49,162 nucleotides of DNA, from positions 1 through 49,162 of the forward strand of contig CACZST010000009.1 in assembly GCA_902783895.1 (NCBI GenBank), read 5' to 3'. This DNA is from an uncultured Erysipelotrichaceae bacterium (GTDB taxonomy: Bacteria > Bacillota_I > Bacilli_A > RF39 > UBA660). The position numbers were made by a program, and so were the translations under genes. Below are positions 24,134-33,932 of this stretch, one piece after another; within the stretch, counting starts at the first letter, position 1, and each line of letters begins with the position of its first letter. Below the pieces are notes generated by a model. The model was not told the DNA's origin. It was given only the letters and a program-made list of their open reading frames with translations, and searched no databases.

Positions 24134-25987
24134 ATGTGCGGATTTTGCGGATTTATAAATAAAGAGAAAAAAAACAAAAAAGAACCTATAATTAAAAAAA
24201 TGGCTGATGCCATCGCCCACCGTGGACCTGATGATGAAGAATACTATGTTGATGATGATATTGCTTTAGGTTTTAGAAGATTAAGCATCATTGACTTAAA
24301 ATCTGGTCGTCAGCCAATGACAAACGAAGATGGTAACCTAGTTATTTGTTTTAACGGAGAAATATATAATTTTAAAGATATAAAACCTGATTTAATCAAA
24401 AAAGGGCATATCTTTAAAACTAAAGCTGATACTGAAGTTATTCTTCACGGATATGAAGAATATGGAGAAAAAATATTAGATAAATTAAGAGGTATGTTTG
24501 CCTTTGTAATTTGGGATAAAAAAAATAAAAAACTATTTGCCGCTCGTGACCACTTTGGTCAAAAACCATTTTATTATGCCAATATGAATGACACCTTTAT
24601 GTTTGGATCTGAAATTAAAAGTTTCCTTAAAAATCCAGATTTCATTAAAAAAGTTAATAAAGATGCTTTAAAACCATACTTAACCTTCCAAACATCAGTC
24701 TTAGAAGAAACTTTCTTTAAAGGTGTAATGAAATTATTACCAGGTCACTTTTTAACTTATGATTTAGAAACAAAAGAAATTAAAACTAAAAAGTATTATC
24801 AAATTGAATTTAAACCTAAAAAACAAGATTTTGATAAACTTGTAAATAAAATTGATGAAACAATAACTAAATCAATAGATTACCACACAATAAGTGATGT
24901 TTCTGTTGGATCTTATTTATCAGGAGGAATTGATTCATCATATGTTGTAAGTTACCTAAAACCTAATGAAACCTTCTCTGTTGGTTTTGATTATAAAAAC
25001 TTTAATGAAGTTCCAATGGCTAAAGACTTATCAGATTTACTTAAAATAACTAATAAAAATGAATTAATAAATTCTGACCACTTCTTTGAAAGTATAGACA
25101 AAGTTCAGTATTATGCCGATGAACCAACTGCCAATCTTTCCGCAGTTCCCCTTTTCTTCCTATCAAAACTTGCTAGTAAAGATGTTAAAGTAGTTTTATC
25201 TGGTGAAGGTGCTGATGAATTATTTGGTGGTTATACAGCTTATGATGACGACAAAAAACTAAAAGCTTACCGTAAATTACCATATTTCTTAAGACACATG
25301 GTAAAAGTAGCAATATCTCCCCTACCAAGTTTCCATGGTAAAAACTTTTTAACCAAAGGTGGTTCTAAATTAGAAGATTACTATGTCGGACAAGCTTTTA
25401 TATTTAATAATCATGAAGCAAATAGTATCCTAACAGATAAATACAAAAGTGATGTAAGATATCAAGATATAACTAAACCATATTTTGATGAAGTAAAAGA
25501 TGAAGATGACCTAACTAAAATGCAGTACCTAGACATGCATTTCTGGCTTCCAAATGATATATTATTAAAAGCTGATAAAATGAGTATGGCTAACTCTCTA
25601 GAACTTAGAGTACCAATATTAGATAAAGAAGTATTTAAACTTGCAAGCTCTATACCAACAGAATATAAACTATCACATGATACTACTAAATATATTTTAA
25701 GAAAGTCAGCTTCAAAAAGAATACCAGAAGCATGGTATAAAAGAAGAAAAAAAGGATTCCCTGTACCAATTATTAAATGGTTTAGAGAAGAAAAATATTA
25801 TAATATGGCTAAAGAATTATTCGAAGAAGATTTCACTAAAGAATTCTTCGACCAAAAGAAACTACTTAAAATGTTAGATGAACATTATACAGAAAAAAGA
25901 AATAATTGCCGTAAATTATGGACAGTTTATGTATTTTTGGTTTGGTATAAAACATTCTTTATAGATTATGACAAAAGTATGAATTAA
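24134..25987 (+). CDS. asnB: Asparagine synthase-like glutamine amidotransferase
   Basis: A 617-aa, two-domain enzyme. Cys2 (MCGFCGF) is the N-terminal glutaminase nucleophile, with AHRGPDDE and FNGEIYN completing the site. The synthetase domain has the PP-loop SGGIDSS (263-269) and GEGADELFGGY. Length is near that of asnB/asnO forms. In Lactococcus and Lactobacillus a homolog (AsnH) amidates a peptidoglycan residue. In Lactococcus this is the D-Asp cross-bridge, so here it may turn bridge D-Asp into D-Asn. Free asparagine synthesis is the alternative. It is last in the operon. Confidence 0.9.
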   Translation: MCGFCGFINKEKKNKKEPIIKKMADAIAHRGPDDEEYYVDDDIALGFRRLSIIDLKSGRQPMTNEDGNLVICFNGEIYNFKDIKPDLIKKGHIFKTKADTEVILHGYEEYGEKILDKLRGMFAFVIWDKKNKKLFAARDHFGQKPFYYANMNDTFMFGSEIKSFLKNPDFIKKVNKDALKPYLTFQTSVLEETFFKGVMKLLPGHFLTYDLETKEIKTKKYYQIEFKPKKQDFDKLVNKIDETITKSIDYHTISDVSVGSYLSGGIDSSYVVSYLKPNETFSVGFDYKNFNEVPMAKDLSDLLKITNKNELINSDHFFESIDKVQYYADEPTANLSAVPLFFLSKLASKDVKVVLSGEGADELFGGYTAYDDDKKLKAYRKLPYFLRHMVKVAISPLPSFHGKNFLTKGGSKLEDYYVGQAFIFNNHEANSILTDKYKSDVRYQDITKPYFDEVKDEDDLTKMQYLDMHFWLPNDILLKADKMSMANSLELRVPILDKEVFKLASSIPTEYKLSHDTTKYILRKSASKRIPEAWYKRRKKGFPVPIIKWFREEKYYNMAKELFEEDFTKEFFDQKKLLKMLDEHYTEKRNNCRKLWTVYVFLVWYKTFFIDYDKSMN

Positions 25988-26000
25988 ATCATACTTTTTT
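25973..26000 (+). terminator. Terminator of the D-Asp bridge operon
   Basis: AAAAGTATGA/TCATACTTTT with a 6-base loop and a T run. The stop codon TAA of the last gene lies in the loop. Confidence 0.8.
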
Positions 26001-26005
26001 ATATA

Positions 26006-26032
26006 TCAAAAACTTTAGGAATTTACCTAAAG
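26006..26032 (-). terminator. Terminator of clpC
   Basis: Minus-strand CTTTAGG-TAAATT-CCTAAAG then TTTTTG, directly after the clpC stop. Confidence 0.8.
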
Positions 26033-26033
26033 C

Positions 26034-28310
26034 TTATACAGTCTGACCAATATCTTTTATTTTAATATTTTTCTTATTATCAATTAGTGCCTCAATAATC
26101 AAAGTTTCCACCTCATCTTTAATAATTTTATCAACTTTTCTAGCACCATAAACTTTATAATTAATCATCGAAGCTAACTTAGAAACTAATTCTTTATCAT
26201 ATTCTATTTTAATCTTATCTTTATATTTTTCTTTAAGAACTTTTAATTTATCAAAAATAATATTAGAAATATCTTCTAGAGAAAGTTCATTAAACATAAT
26301 TACCTTATCAACACGGTTCATAAAAGGAATAGAAAAATTATCATTAAGTTTACTTTCTTTATTATCTTTATTAAAACCAACACTTATCCTATCAAAACCA
26401 CTATTTGAAGTCATAATAATAATAACATTGTCAAACCTTACTATATTACCCCTGCAGTCCTTCATCATACCTTCATCTAAAGCCCCTAAAAATAAATTAA
26501 TGACATCCTTATGAGCCTTCTCTATTTCATCTAAAATTAATACTGAAAAAGGTTTGTTTCGCACTTCTTCAAGTAAATTATTCGTATCTTCAAATCCAAC
26601 GTAACCCGCAGGCGCTCCTATAATTTTACTAATACTATGTGCCTCTTTATATTCACTCATATCAACTTTAATAACATTACCAATACTTTCACCTAAAACC
26701 TTGGCTAAAGCTGTTTTTCCTACCCCTGAAGGCCCACAAAATAACATTGAATAACATTTATCATTAAAACCTAATTTTATTTTTTTAACTATATTACTGC
26801 ATGCTTTAACCGCTTTTTCTTGACCATAAATTGTCTTCTTAAATAAATTATCTACATTTTTTAATATTTTCTTTTTTTCTTTTATTAATTCATAAACTGG
26901 AATTCCTGTTTTCTCGCTTACCGTTAAAGCAACATCATTTTTAGTTACTTTCTTTAAATTTTTCTTATATAAAGAAAGTTCAAGATTATTTATTTTATCC
27001 ATTAAATCAGCTTCCTTACATCTATAATTACTAGCAAGTTCAAAATCATTATCTAATATAGCCTTTTTCTTAAGACTAATTATTTTTTTTATATCCTGAT
27101 TATATTTTCTATATTCCTTTAAATTTTTACCTTCTTTTAAACTAACCTTCGCACAAACCTCATCTAATATATCAATAGATTTATCTGGCTGTCTTCGGTC
27201 GTACATATACTTTTCTGATAAATCAATTATTAAATCAATAGTCTCATCATCGATTAAAACCTTATGATAATCCTTATATATTTCCTTTAAATTCATTAAA
27301 ATATCTTTTACTATCTTTTTACTAGGAGCTTCAATCAAAACATTTTGAAACCTTCTAGAAAGAGCCTTATCCTTCTCTAATGATTTCTTATACTCCTCTG
27401 TTGTAGTTGCTCCTATACAGCGAATTTTACCTCTAGCTAAAGCAGGTTTAAATATATTTGAAGCATCAATTGCCCCTTCAGCTCCTCCTGCACCAACTAA
27501 CGTATGAATCTCATCAATAAATAATATAATATCAGGATTTTCCTCAATTTCCTTTAAAATTTGATTAATCCTCTCCTCAAACTCTCCACGATATTTCGTA
27601 CCAGCAACAGCTGAAGCCATATCTAAACTAATAATCCTTTTACCATTTAAACTTAAAGGAACATTTCCACTTACAATCATATTAGCAAGTTCCTCAACAA
27701 TAGCCGTCTTACCAACACCAGCCGGACCAATTAATAATGGATTATTCTTACACCTTCTAGAAAGTATTTCTAAAACCCTTTTTATCTCCTCATCTCTTCC
27801 TGTGACAGGATCTAAAAGTCCATCCAAAGCCTTTTTATTTAAATCTGTGCCAAGTTCATCAATTAATAATTTCTTTCCTTTTTTTACCTTAAAATTATCA
27901 TTAAAATCAGCATATATTTCATCAATATCAATACCCATTCCAATTAATAACCTAATCGCAACTCCTTCACCTTCCTCAAGTAAACTAACAAACAAATGCA
28001 TTGTAGTAACTACCCCACCATTATTTTCCCTCGCATCATTTGTCGCATTTTCAATTATCCTTTTTAAAAGTGGTGTATATAAAAACCATTCACTAGATTT
28101 AGAACCTTTTCCAATCACTTTAATTATTTCATTTCTAAAATTATCATAATCTAAATCATAGTCTCTAAGTTTATCACTTATCTCACTATTTATTTTTAAA
28201 ATAGAAAGTAATAAATGTTCAGACGAAACATATGGATGATTTAAATTAAACATTTCCTTTTTTGCTAAAACTAATACCTTTCTTGCTTCTTCTTCAAAAT
28301 TACCAAACAT
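26034..28310 (-). CDS. clpC: ClpC-type AAA+ unfoldase, 758 aa
   Basis: Hexameric ATPase that unfolds proteins for ClpP. It has a Clp N-domain (about 1-140), first AAA with [15 protein letters not shown] and [12 protein letters not shown], a linker with a UVR-like stretch ([18 protein letters not shown]), and second AAA with [15 protein letters not shown] and [14 protein letters not shown] tripeptide (ISVGFNKD) after the second sensor region matches the ClpP-docking loop of ClpC. Length is slightly below the usual 810. The usual ctsR/mcsA/mcsB partners are not next to it. The promoter was not identified. Confidence 0.94.
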   Translation of the reverse strand: MFGNFEEEARKVLVLAKKEMFNLNHPYVSSEHLLLSILKINSEISDKLRDYDLDYDNFRNEIIKVIGKGSKSSEWFLYTPLLKRIIENATNDARENNGGVVTTMHLFVSLLEEGEGVAIRLLIGMGIDIDEIYADFNDNFKVKKGKKLLIDELGTDLNKKALDGLLDPVTGRDEEIKRVLEILSRRCKNNPLLIGPAGVGKTAIVEELANMIVSGNVPLSLNGKRIISLDMASAVAGTKYRGEFEERINQILKEIEENPDIILFIDEIHTLVGAGGAEGAIDASNIFKPALARGKIRCIGATTTEEYKKSLEKDKALSRRFQNVLIEAPSKKIVKDILMNLKEIYKDYHKVLIDDETIDLIIDLSEKYMYDRRQPDKSIDILDEVCAKVSLKEGKNLKEYRKYNQDIKKIISLKKKAILDNDFELASNYRCKEADLMDKINNLELSLYKKNLKKVTKNDVALTVSEKTGIPVYELIKEKKKILKNVDNLFKKTIYGQEKAVKACSNIVKKIKLGFNDKCYSMLFCGPSGVGKTALAKVLGESIGNVIKVDMSEYKEAHSISKIIGAPAGYVGFEDTNNLLEEVRNKPFSVLILDEIEKAHKDVINLFLGALDEGMMKDCRGNIVRFDNVIIIMTSNSGFDRISVGFNKDNKESKLNDNFSIPFMNRVDKVIMFNELSLEDISNIIFDKLKVLKEKYKDKIKIEYDKELVSKLASMINYKVYGARKVDKIIKDEVETLIIEALIDNKKNIKIKDIGQTV

Positions 28311-28382
28311 AAGATTCTCCTTTCAATATATCCTATGTAGATAATGGAGGTTTTTTCTAAATTTTAAACAACAAAATAAAAC

Positions 28383-28411
28383 AAAAAGATAAATGTTAAC
28401 CATTTATCTTT
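28383..28411 (-). terminator. Terminator of the 28396-30117 gene
   Basis: AAAGATAAATG and CATTTATCTTT form a perfect 11-bp stem with the TAA stop codon in its 5-base loop. T-rich sequence follows on the minus strand. Confidence 0.85.
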
Positions 28412-30117
28412 CTATATAATTTTACCTTATTAATTATTTTAATTAACTTTTCAAAATCATAAATATATAATTTTTCAATAGTTGGACTTTCATCATACCT
28501 TCTTAAATTAATTCTTTTCAAATTGTATTTTTTAACTGTATCAAGTGTCCTTTGAATATTAATAATATCTAAATCTGTAATCGAATAAGGTTTCACCTTA
28601 AATGCAGAAACACCAATAACCTCAGTTGGTTTAATTACCTTAGTTGGACGAACCCTGTTTTTCTTCTTAGAAATCTTATTATTTTTCTTACTCTTATAAT
28701 GTAAAATAGTTTTTTCATCCTTTTTAGTCTTATTTAATAAATCCTTATTAACCTCTGGATTAACAGCTGAATAGTCAGATGTAGTATTATCCTTTTTATC
28801 TTTAGCCTTATAAACAGATTTATTTGAATCATAAGTAGGTTTAAAAGATAAAACAGGATTTTCTTTAGACTTATAAATATTATTATCTAAATTATCAGAA
28901 TGTTTTTTATCAGAAATAATATCTTCATTTTTTTCTTCCACCTTAGAAATAAATTTTGATTTATAATTATCATCTCTTTGTTTTTTCTTAAGACCTTCCA
29001 AATTTACTGAAACAACCAAATCATCATCATTCATTTTTTTATCTTCAGTTTTTTCATTATCATAATCAAATTCCTTCTTATCATCAAAATCTGGTATATA
29101 AGTTTTTAAAGTATATTTTGAAATTGAATGATCTTCAGATTTTATTTCTTCTAATGTATCATTTGAAGAAGTTACATCTTCTAATTTTGGTAATTTAAGT
29201 TCTGAAGAAAGCGCTGTTGTAACTTCAGTATCAGCTTTTACATCCTCAGAAATAATTGGTTTAAAATCAGTAATTGACTTAACATCAGCACTAGCTACTT
29301 CTTTATCTTCTTTAACTGAAGTATCAATTGGTTTAAAATCGGTAATTGATTTTACCTCTAAATTAGGTTTAGAAACATCATTTATAGAAGGTTCACTAGC
29401 AGCTTTAACACTTACATTTTCAATCTTATCAATATCAAATTTAAATGGTTTTAATTTTGTCTTCTTTGACTTCTTCGAAGTAGGAACATTTAAATAACCT
29501 ACCTTATTATTATCAATTTTAACCTTTTTAATTCGAGAAAGTATTGATTTACCTTTTTCCTGACCATCAAGCATAGACGTCACTCTATCTATACCATTAA
29601 TAATTAAAAGCGAAACTATTTGAAGAGCAAAACTTCCCATTAAAAGTTGCATCAAAGTAAGTAAATCATTATTTGAATAAAGCGCATTATCCGCATATAT
29701 ATCAATATTATTTGCCTTAACTGTTGTTAGTATTAAAACAAAAAGCATTTGAACAATCGCAAAAAAAGTAATATTAATTATCCTATTAACAAGTTTTACA
29801 TTTTTAAGCAAAAAAGAAACAAGTGCGATTACTGAACATAAAACAACAACTACAAATAAAGTAATAAAATTAGGAAAATAAAGTGTCATAAATAAACCAT
29901 CCATCATATTATCAAATAGTTCAAAAATAACATCATTAAAAGTAAATAATATAAATAATATAACAGCTAAATAAACAAATACAAATATTTTTTTACCATG
30001 CTTCTTCCTTAAAAAAAGAATAATAAGTGGGATTAAAAGTAAAATTAAAAAGAAAGGATGATTAGTTATATTACTAAATAAAACTTGCAGTTTCTCAAAA
30101 AATGATAACTGTTTCAT
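28396..30117 (-). CDS. Membrane protein with long charged cytoplasmic or extracellular tail, 573 aa
   Basis: I do not recognise the protein. The N-terminal 170 residues hold about five hydrophobic helices (for example FFLILLLIPLIILFL and IFVFVYLAVILFILFTF). A charged, probably disordered region of Asp, Lys, Ser and Glu follows (about 205-500), in which VKSITDFKPI occurs twice, 24 residues apart. The last 70 residues look folded: VKPYSITDLDIINIQRTLD and KLYIYDFEKLIKIINKVK. It lies 15 bases downstream of the flippase gene on the same strand, so an envelope-related role is possible but unproven. Confidence 0.75.
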   Translation of the reverse strand: MKQLSFFEKLQVLFSNITNHPFFLILLLIPLIILFLRKKHGKKIFVFVYLAVILFILFTFNDVIFELFDNMMDGLFMTLYFPNFITLFVVVVLCSVIALVSFLLKNVKLVNRIINITFFAIVQMLFVLILTTVKANNIDIYADNALYSNNDLLTLMQLLMGSFALQIVSLLIINGIDRVTSMLDGQEKGKSILSRIKKVKIDNNKVGYLNVPTSKKSKKTKLKPFKFDIDKIENVSVKAASEPSINDVSKPNLEVKSITDFKPIDTSVKEDKEVASADVKSITDFKPIISEDVKADTEVTTALSSELKLPKLEDVTSSNDTLEEIKSEDHSISKYTLKTYIPDFDDKKEFDYDNEKTEDKKMNDDDLVVSVNLEGLKKKQRDDNYKSKFISKVEEKNEDIISDKKHSDNLDNNIYKSKENPVLSFKPTYDSNKSVYKAKDKKDNTTSDYSAVNPEVNKDLLNKTKKDEKTILHYKSKKNNKISKKKNRVRPTKVIKPTEVIGVSAFKVKPYSITDLDIINIQRTLDTVKKYNLKRINLRRYDESPTIEKLYIYDFEKLIKIINKVKLYRKING

Positions 30118-30132
30118 ATAATTCTCACTCCT

Positions 30133-31764
30133 TTACTTTTTTCTAAATTTACTCATAAAATTTTCAACTGTATTTTTCCCTAATATTTCATGAATAGTTT
30201 TTGACTTATAGGCCACATAGAAATAAATTACTATACCTATTATACCATAAACCATTAAGTATAAAATAGAAACAAATCTTGATACAGAATATTTAGGAAT
30301 AAATAAATTAAGAATTGATAATGAAATAACCATTATACTTGTACAAAGAATTGTTTTTATAAACGTTCTTGCCGCCATAAAATAACTTATACCAGTTTCT
30401 TTTTTTATCCTCATCATTAAATAAATTGAAGCTGTAATATCAATTATCATATTAAGTGAAATTGTCGCATAATAAGCATCAATACCAATAAAGTTAAATA
30501 AATACATCATTGGTACATTCAAAACAATCTTAAACACCAAAGAAAGACCTAAAGCCGTAATTGAAGCTTTTGTATTATTCATAGTCTGATTAGCATTAAC
30601 CATAACTGAACAAATTGAAAGTGGTATTTGTGATAAGATAAGCAAACTAAATATTGAACTATTAAGCTCATCATAACCATAAAATACTGTCCATACAGCC
30701 CCTGACATAAATGAAAGACCAACGGATAGTGGAATTACAACAAGGAAAAGTGATTGTAATGCCTGATTAATTTTCCCATTAACCTCTTTTAAATTACGAA
30801 TCGCATAAGCAGAAGCAATTGTTGGTATTAAACTTGTAATAATTCCCGTTGAAATTGACATAACAATCATATTAAGTTTAGAGCCCCAAGTTTCAATCAC
30901 ACTAACTACATTTTCACTAATACTAGTAGTATAACCTAAACCAACTAAACCTTTAACAACCGTAAATACATCAACCAAAACATAAATTGATTGTAGTAAT
31001 GATATGACTACAAATGGTAAAGCATAAAATACTATTTTCTTAATTAGTACCTTATTAGTAATCTTTGTTTCTGCAGGAGTAATCTTCGCATCTCTATGAA
31101 GACCCTTACTATTTTTAATCTTAATAAACACATAAAAATACGCAAATAAAGCACCAACTGTCGCCCCAAATACCGCTACACCAACTGCCGTATTTAAAGA
31201 CAAATGGAAAACCTTTAAAGTTAAAAAACTTCCAACTAAAATTACTAATACTCTAAATACCTGCTCTAAAATATCAGCCACAGAAGAGACAGTCATTATT
31301 TTATGACCCTGTAAATAACCCTTAGACACACTTAAAAAAGGAACAACTAATATTGCTGTTGATATGATTCTAATAACCATAGTAACATCACCAACAGTAT
31401 TACCACCCTTTACTCCACCAATAATCATATATGCAATTTGTGGAGCAAATATAAATAAAACAAAAAATGAAATTAAACATAAAATAGATATTATTCTAAG
31501 ACCAACCTTAAAAGTTCTCTCTTTAGTATTATAATACTTCATCTCATTATATTCACTAATTACTTTACTCATTGCAACCGGAATACCAGAAGTAGCTAAA
31601 TTTAAAAACACATTATAAATAGAATAAGCATAACTATAAAGTGCTCCACCTTGCGTTCCAATAATTGCATAAAATGGAATAACATAAACAAGCCCTATCA
31701 CCTTACAAATAACAATTCCTATCGTTGAAATAGCCGCACCAGCTAAAAAGCCTGTCTTTTTCAT
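30133..31764 (-). CDS. Polysaccharide/lipid flippase of the MurJ-SpoVB (YtgP-like) type, 543 aa
   Basis: Multi-helix membrane protein with about 14 predicted spans. The start FLAGAAISTIGIVICKVIGLVYVIPFY, the GGALYSYAYSIYNVFLNLATSGIPVAMSK loop and KGYLQGHKIMTVSSVADILEQVFRV match the MOP-superfamily transporters (SpoVB, YtgP) that flip lipid II or O-unit lipids. Given the cell-wall genes nearby, lipid II flipping is plausible. The ATG at 31764 is preceded by AGGTG; a GTG three codons upstream starts right after the cse60 stop. It forms an operon with cse60 and probably the 573-aa membrane protein. Confidence 0.9.
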   Translation of the reverse strand: MKKTGFLAGAAISTIGIVICKVIGLVYVIPFYAIIGTQGGALYSYAYSIYNVFLNLATSGIPVAMSKVISEYNEMKYYNTKERTFKVGLRIISILCLISFFVLFIFAPQIAYMIIGGVKGGNTVGDVTMVIRIISTAILVVPFLSVSKGYLQGHKIMTVSSVADILEQVFRVLVILVGSFLTLKVFHLSLNTAVGVAVFGATVGALFAYFYVFIKIKNSKGLHRDAKITPAETKITNKVLIKKIVFYALPFVVISLLQSIYVLVDVFTVVKGLVGLGYTTSISENVVSVIETWGSKLNMIVMSISTGIITSLIPTIASAYAIRNLKEVNGKINQALQSLFLVVIPLSVGLSFMSGAVWTVFYGYDELNSSIFSLLILSQIPLSICSVMVNANQTMNNTKASITALGLSLVFKIVLNVPMMYLFNFIGIDAYYATISLNMIIDITASIYLMMRIKKETGISYFMAARTFIKTILCTSIMVISLSILNLFIPKYSVSRFVSILYLMVYGIIGIVIYFYVAYKSKTIHEILGKNTVENFMSKFRKK

Positions 31765-31773
31765 ACCTCTCAC

Positions 31774-31944
31774 CTACCGATAAACCATAAGCGCTGAAAA
31801 ACAATAAACTTGTTCTTCTGAAAATACTGATATAGCTGTTGAAAATTTAATATCAATAATTTCTGGTTCATTTTCTAAAATAAATTTGTTAATTACATCT
31901 TCTAAATCTTTTTCGTGACTTTCATCAAAAACTTTTACTTTCAT
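31774..31944 (-). CDS. cse60: Cse60-like sporulation-associated small protein, 56 aa
   Basis: A short gene. The product begins MKVKVFDESHEKDLEDVIN and ends VYCFSALMVYR, the pattern of Bacillus Cse60 (sigma-E-controlled, about 60 aa, role unclear): KVFDExHEKDLE near the start and a late E-Q-x-Y-C-F-S-A segment. AAAGGTGGTATA precedes the ATG. It is followed directly by the flippase gene, which in sporulating relatives includes spore-cortex transporters (SpoVB). The identification is from memory of the family and is fairly sure. Confidence 0.8.
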   Translation of the reverse strand: MKVKVFDESHEKDLEDVINKFILENEPEIIDIKFSTAISVFSEEQVYCFSALMVYR

Positions 31945-31960
31945 TATACCACCTTTTATA

Positions 31961-31969
31961 ATTATAACA
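31961..31969 (-). promoter_or_regulatory. Extended -10 promoter of the cse60-flippase operon
   Basis: Minus-strand TGTTATAAT. A TTGACA lies at 31988-31993, but with a long spacer of 21 bases, so the extended -10 is the more convincing part. It is a sigma-A-type element rather than an obvious sporulation sigma site. Confidence 0.55.
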
Positions 31970-31994
31970 AAAGTAAAACACCTAATATGTCAAA

Positions 31995-32019
31995 AAAAAG
32001 AATTTTCAAAATTCTTTTT
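31995..32019 (-). terminator. Terminator of the M23 peptidase gene
   Basis: AAAAAGAATTTT-C-AAAATTCTTTTT hairpin and T run at the end of the gene, overlapping its TAA stop. Confidence 0.8.
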
Positions 32020-33229
32020 AACGACCTGAGAAATAATTCCATTCACCTGGTGAAGGTACAATTATTTTAGGATTAATTCTTCCACTATTTGTAGTTGTAT
32101 AACCTCTAAATAAATTTAAATGTACATGACCACCAGATGCACAAGGATCTTTATAACCCCTGCCGCCCATTTTACCAATTTGCGTATTTGCTGTAACATC
32201 CTGTCCAACTGATACATTAACACTAACTAAATGCCAATATGAAGTTGTATACTGAACGCCACCAATATTATGTAAAATATAAACCCTATTATTACCACAA
32301 GTACCTGCATTACCATAATCAATATTTATTACCCTTCCATCTGCAACTGAATAAACAGGGTCAACACTACCACTAGACCAATCCATTCCTGTATGGAACT
32401 CTCCAGTCCTTTGACCATAATCACTAGTCATATAACCTCTAGCAATCGGATAGTAAACACCATTAGAACTTGGTCTTACAGGCGCTCCAGAACCACTGTT
32501 ATTAGGTCTACCTGGTGAAGTTGGTTTTACTTGACTTGCAATACGATTTTTACAAGCTGTCAAAGTATCACTACCACGACATCCTAATTTTTTCATGTTA
32601 TTAATTGTATTCATTTCAGTTCTATATTCTTCATCTTTTGTAAGCATACCTTCTTGTATAGTTTCAATTTGTTTATTAAGTTTAGCCTCTAATAAAGAAA
32701 GCTCACTTTGTTTATTATGAAGTAAATTTTGCTGATCATTTAATTCCTTTTGCTTATCATCAAGCTTCTTAACATCATCTTCATATTCCTTTACAAGTTG
32801 TTCATTATAATCTCCAAGTTGTTCAGCAACAGAAACTCTATAAATAAAATCAGTAAAATCTTTAGCACCAAAAACATATTCTAAATAATTATTACTACCT
32901 TCAGAAACCTGAACAAAACTCATAATTTCCTTCATTTGTTTATTTTTCTTATCAATATCTTTTTTAATACCATCTATTTGATTACCAATATCTTTAACTT
33001 GCTTTTCAATATTAGAAATCTCATTTTCTACTTGCTTCTTTTGAGCAGTTGCCTCATTTCGCTCATTTTCGGTTAATTGTTTTTCATTTTTTGCTTTTTC
33101 ATAAGCTTCCCTATTAGCCTTCACCTGGGCATAAAGTTCATCCAAAGTTTGTTCTTTTGCATAACCAGTATGTAAAAACATACTAGAAATTAAAACTAAA
33201 GTAATAAATAATACAAATTTTTTCAACAT
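32018..33229 (-). CDS. Secreted M23-family peptidoglycan endopeptidase with coiled coil, 403 aa
   Basis: A signal peptide (about 1-24, ending TGYAKEQ) is followed by a long coiled coil (about 30-215) like EnvC, FtsX-regulated PcsB or CwlO-type hydrolases. A Pro/Ser linker leads to an M23 domain (about 255-400). Zinc motifs are HTGMD (H-x-x-x-D) and HVHLN. SVADGRVINIDYGNAG and YWHLVSVNVSVGQDV complete the fold. It should cut peptidoglycan cross-bridges outside the cell. Start ATG 33229 follows AGAGGTGG. It lies 9 bases after the YgjP-type gene. Confidence 0.93.
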   Translation of the reverse strand: MLKKFVLFITLVLISSMFLHTGYAKEQTLDELYAQVKANREAYEKAKNEKQLTENERNEATAQKKQVENEISNIEKQVKDIGNQIDGIKKDIDKKNKQMKEIMSFVQVSEGSNNYLEYVFGAKDFTDFIYRVSVAEQLGDYNEQLVKEYEDDVKKLDDKQKELNDQQNLLHNKQSELSLLEAKLNKQIETIQEGMLTKDEEYRTEMNTINNMKKLGCRGSDTLTACKNRIASQVKPTSPGRPNNSGSGAPVRPSSNGVYYPIARGYMTSDYGQRTGEFHTGMDWSSGSVDPVYSVADGRVINIDYGNAGTCGNNRVYILHNIGGVQYTTSYWHLVSVNVSVGQDVTANTQIGKMGGRGYKDPCASGGHVHLNLFRGYTTTNSGRINPKIIVPSPGEWNYFSGR

Positions 33230-33238
33230 AACCACCTC

Positions 33239-33877
33239 TTAATTCTTTAAAGCTTTAACTGCATCTTTATAATTAGGCATATAATATTTCACTGTTTCCC
33301 AAAACTCTTTTGAATGATCAAAATGCACCAAATGGGAAAGTTCATGAATAATTACATAATCTATTTCACGTAAACTATATTCAATAAGTTTACTATTTAA
33401 AGTTACAGAAGTATCACGCTTATTACAAACACCCCATCTAGTTTTCATTTTCCTTATTTTAAGTTTAGGAAAAGGAATATCTTCATTAAATAAATCATAA
33501 TTATAATGAAGCCTTTCTTCAAATACTTCAAGCATTTGTTTTTTAAGCCATTTATCTAATTGCTTCTTATCTTTAGAATATATTTTAAAACCATCGACCT
33601 CTACCTTATCAAAGTCTACAAATATTATATCATATTTCTCTCCTAAATAATAGAAGTCTTCATTCTTCAAAGCTCTTACCTTTACTTTTTCAATCACATT
33701 TCTTAAATAATCTGTTTCATCATTTAAAATTCTTTTTATATATCCTTTAGTAGCTAAATAATTTGTCGTTATTAATATTGTTAAATCATCTTGAACTTTT
33801 ATATAAGTATTTTTATTATTTTTTTTCAAAACCTTAACAAGATAAGGTTGACCATCTATTTTATATTCAAATTCCAT
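33239..33877 (-). CDS. YgjP/WLM-type metal-dependent hydrolase (DUF45), 212 aa
   Basis: Zinc metallopeptidase-like protein. HELSH (178-182) with a further HFDH gives the HExxH ligands, and RKMKTRWGVCNKRDTSVTLNS is the conserved block of the YgjP family. There is no signal peptide, so it is cytoplasmic. Substrate is unknown. AGGTGGTAGT precedes the ATG. It is likely co-transcribed with the M23 gene that starts 9 bases later. Confidence 0.9.
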   Translation of the reverse strand: MEFEYKIDGQPYLVKVLKKNNKNTYIKVQDDLTILITTNYLATKGYIKRILNDETDYLRNVIEKVKVRALKNEDFYYLGEKYDIIFVDFDKVEVDGFKIYSKDKKQLDKWLKKQMLEVFEERLHYNYDLFNEDIPFPKLKIRKMKTRWGVCNKRDTSVTLNSKLIEYSLREIDYVIIHELSHLVHFDHSKEFWETVKYYMPNYKDAVKALKN

Positions 33878-33903
33878 ACTACCACCTACAACATTTTACC
33901 ATA

Positions 33904-33932
33904 AAAAAAGAAAATTACTAAGCATTTTCTTT
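33904..33932 (-). terminator. Terminator of mscL
   Basis: Minus-strand AAAGAAAAT...ATTTTCTTT followed by seven T residues. The mscL stop codon is inside the hairpin. Confidence 0.75.

Noticed and set aside
27802..28149. Plus-strand open frame of 115 codons
   Set aside because: Antisense to clpC, rich in Ser and Pro from the complement of Lys/Glu codons, with no initiation signal.
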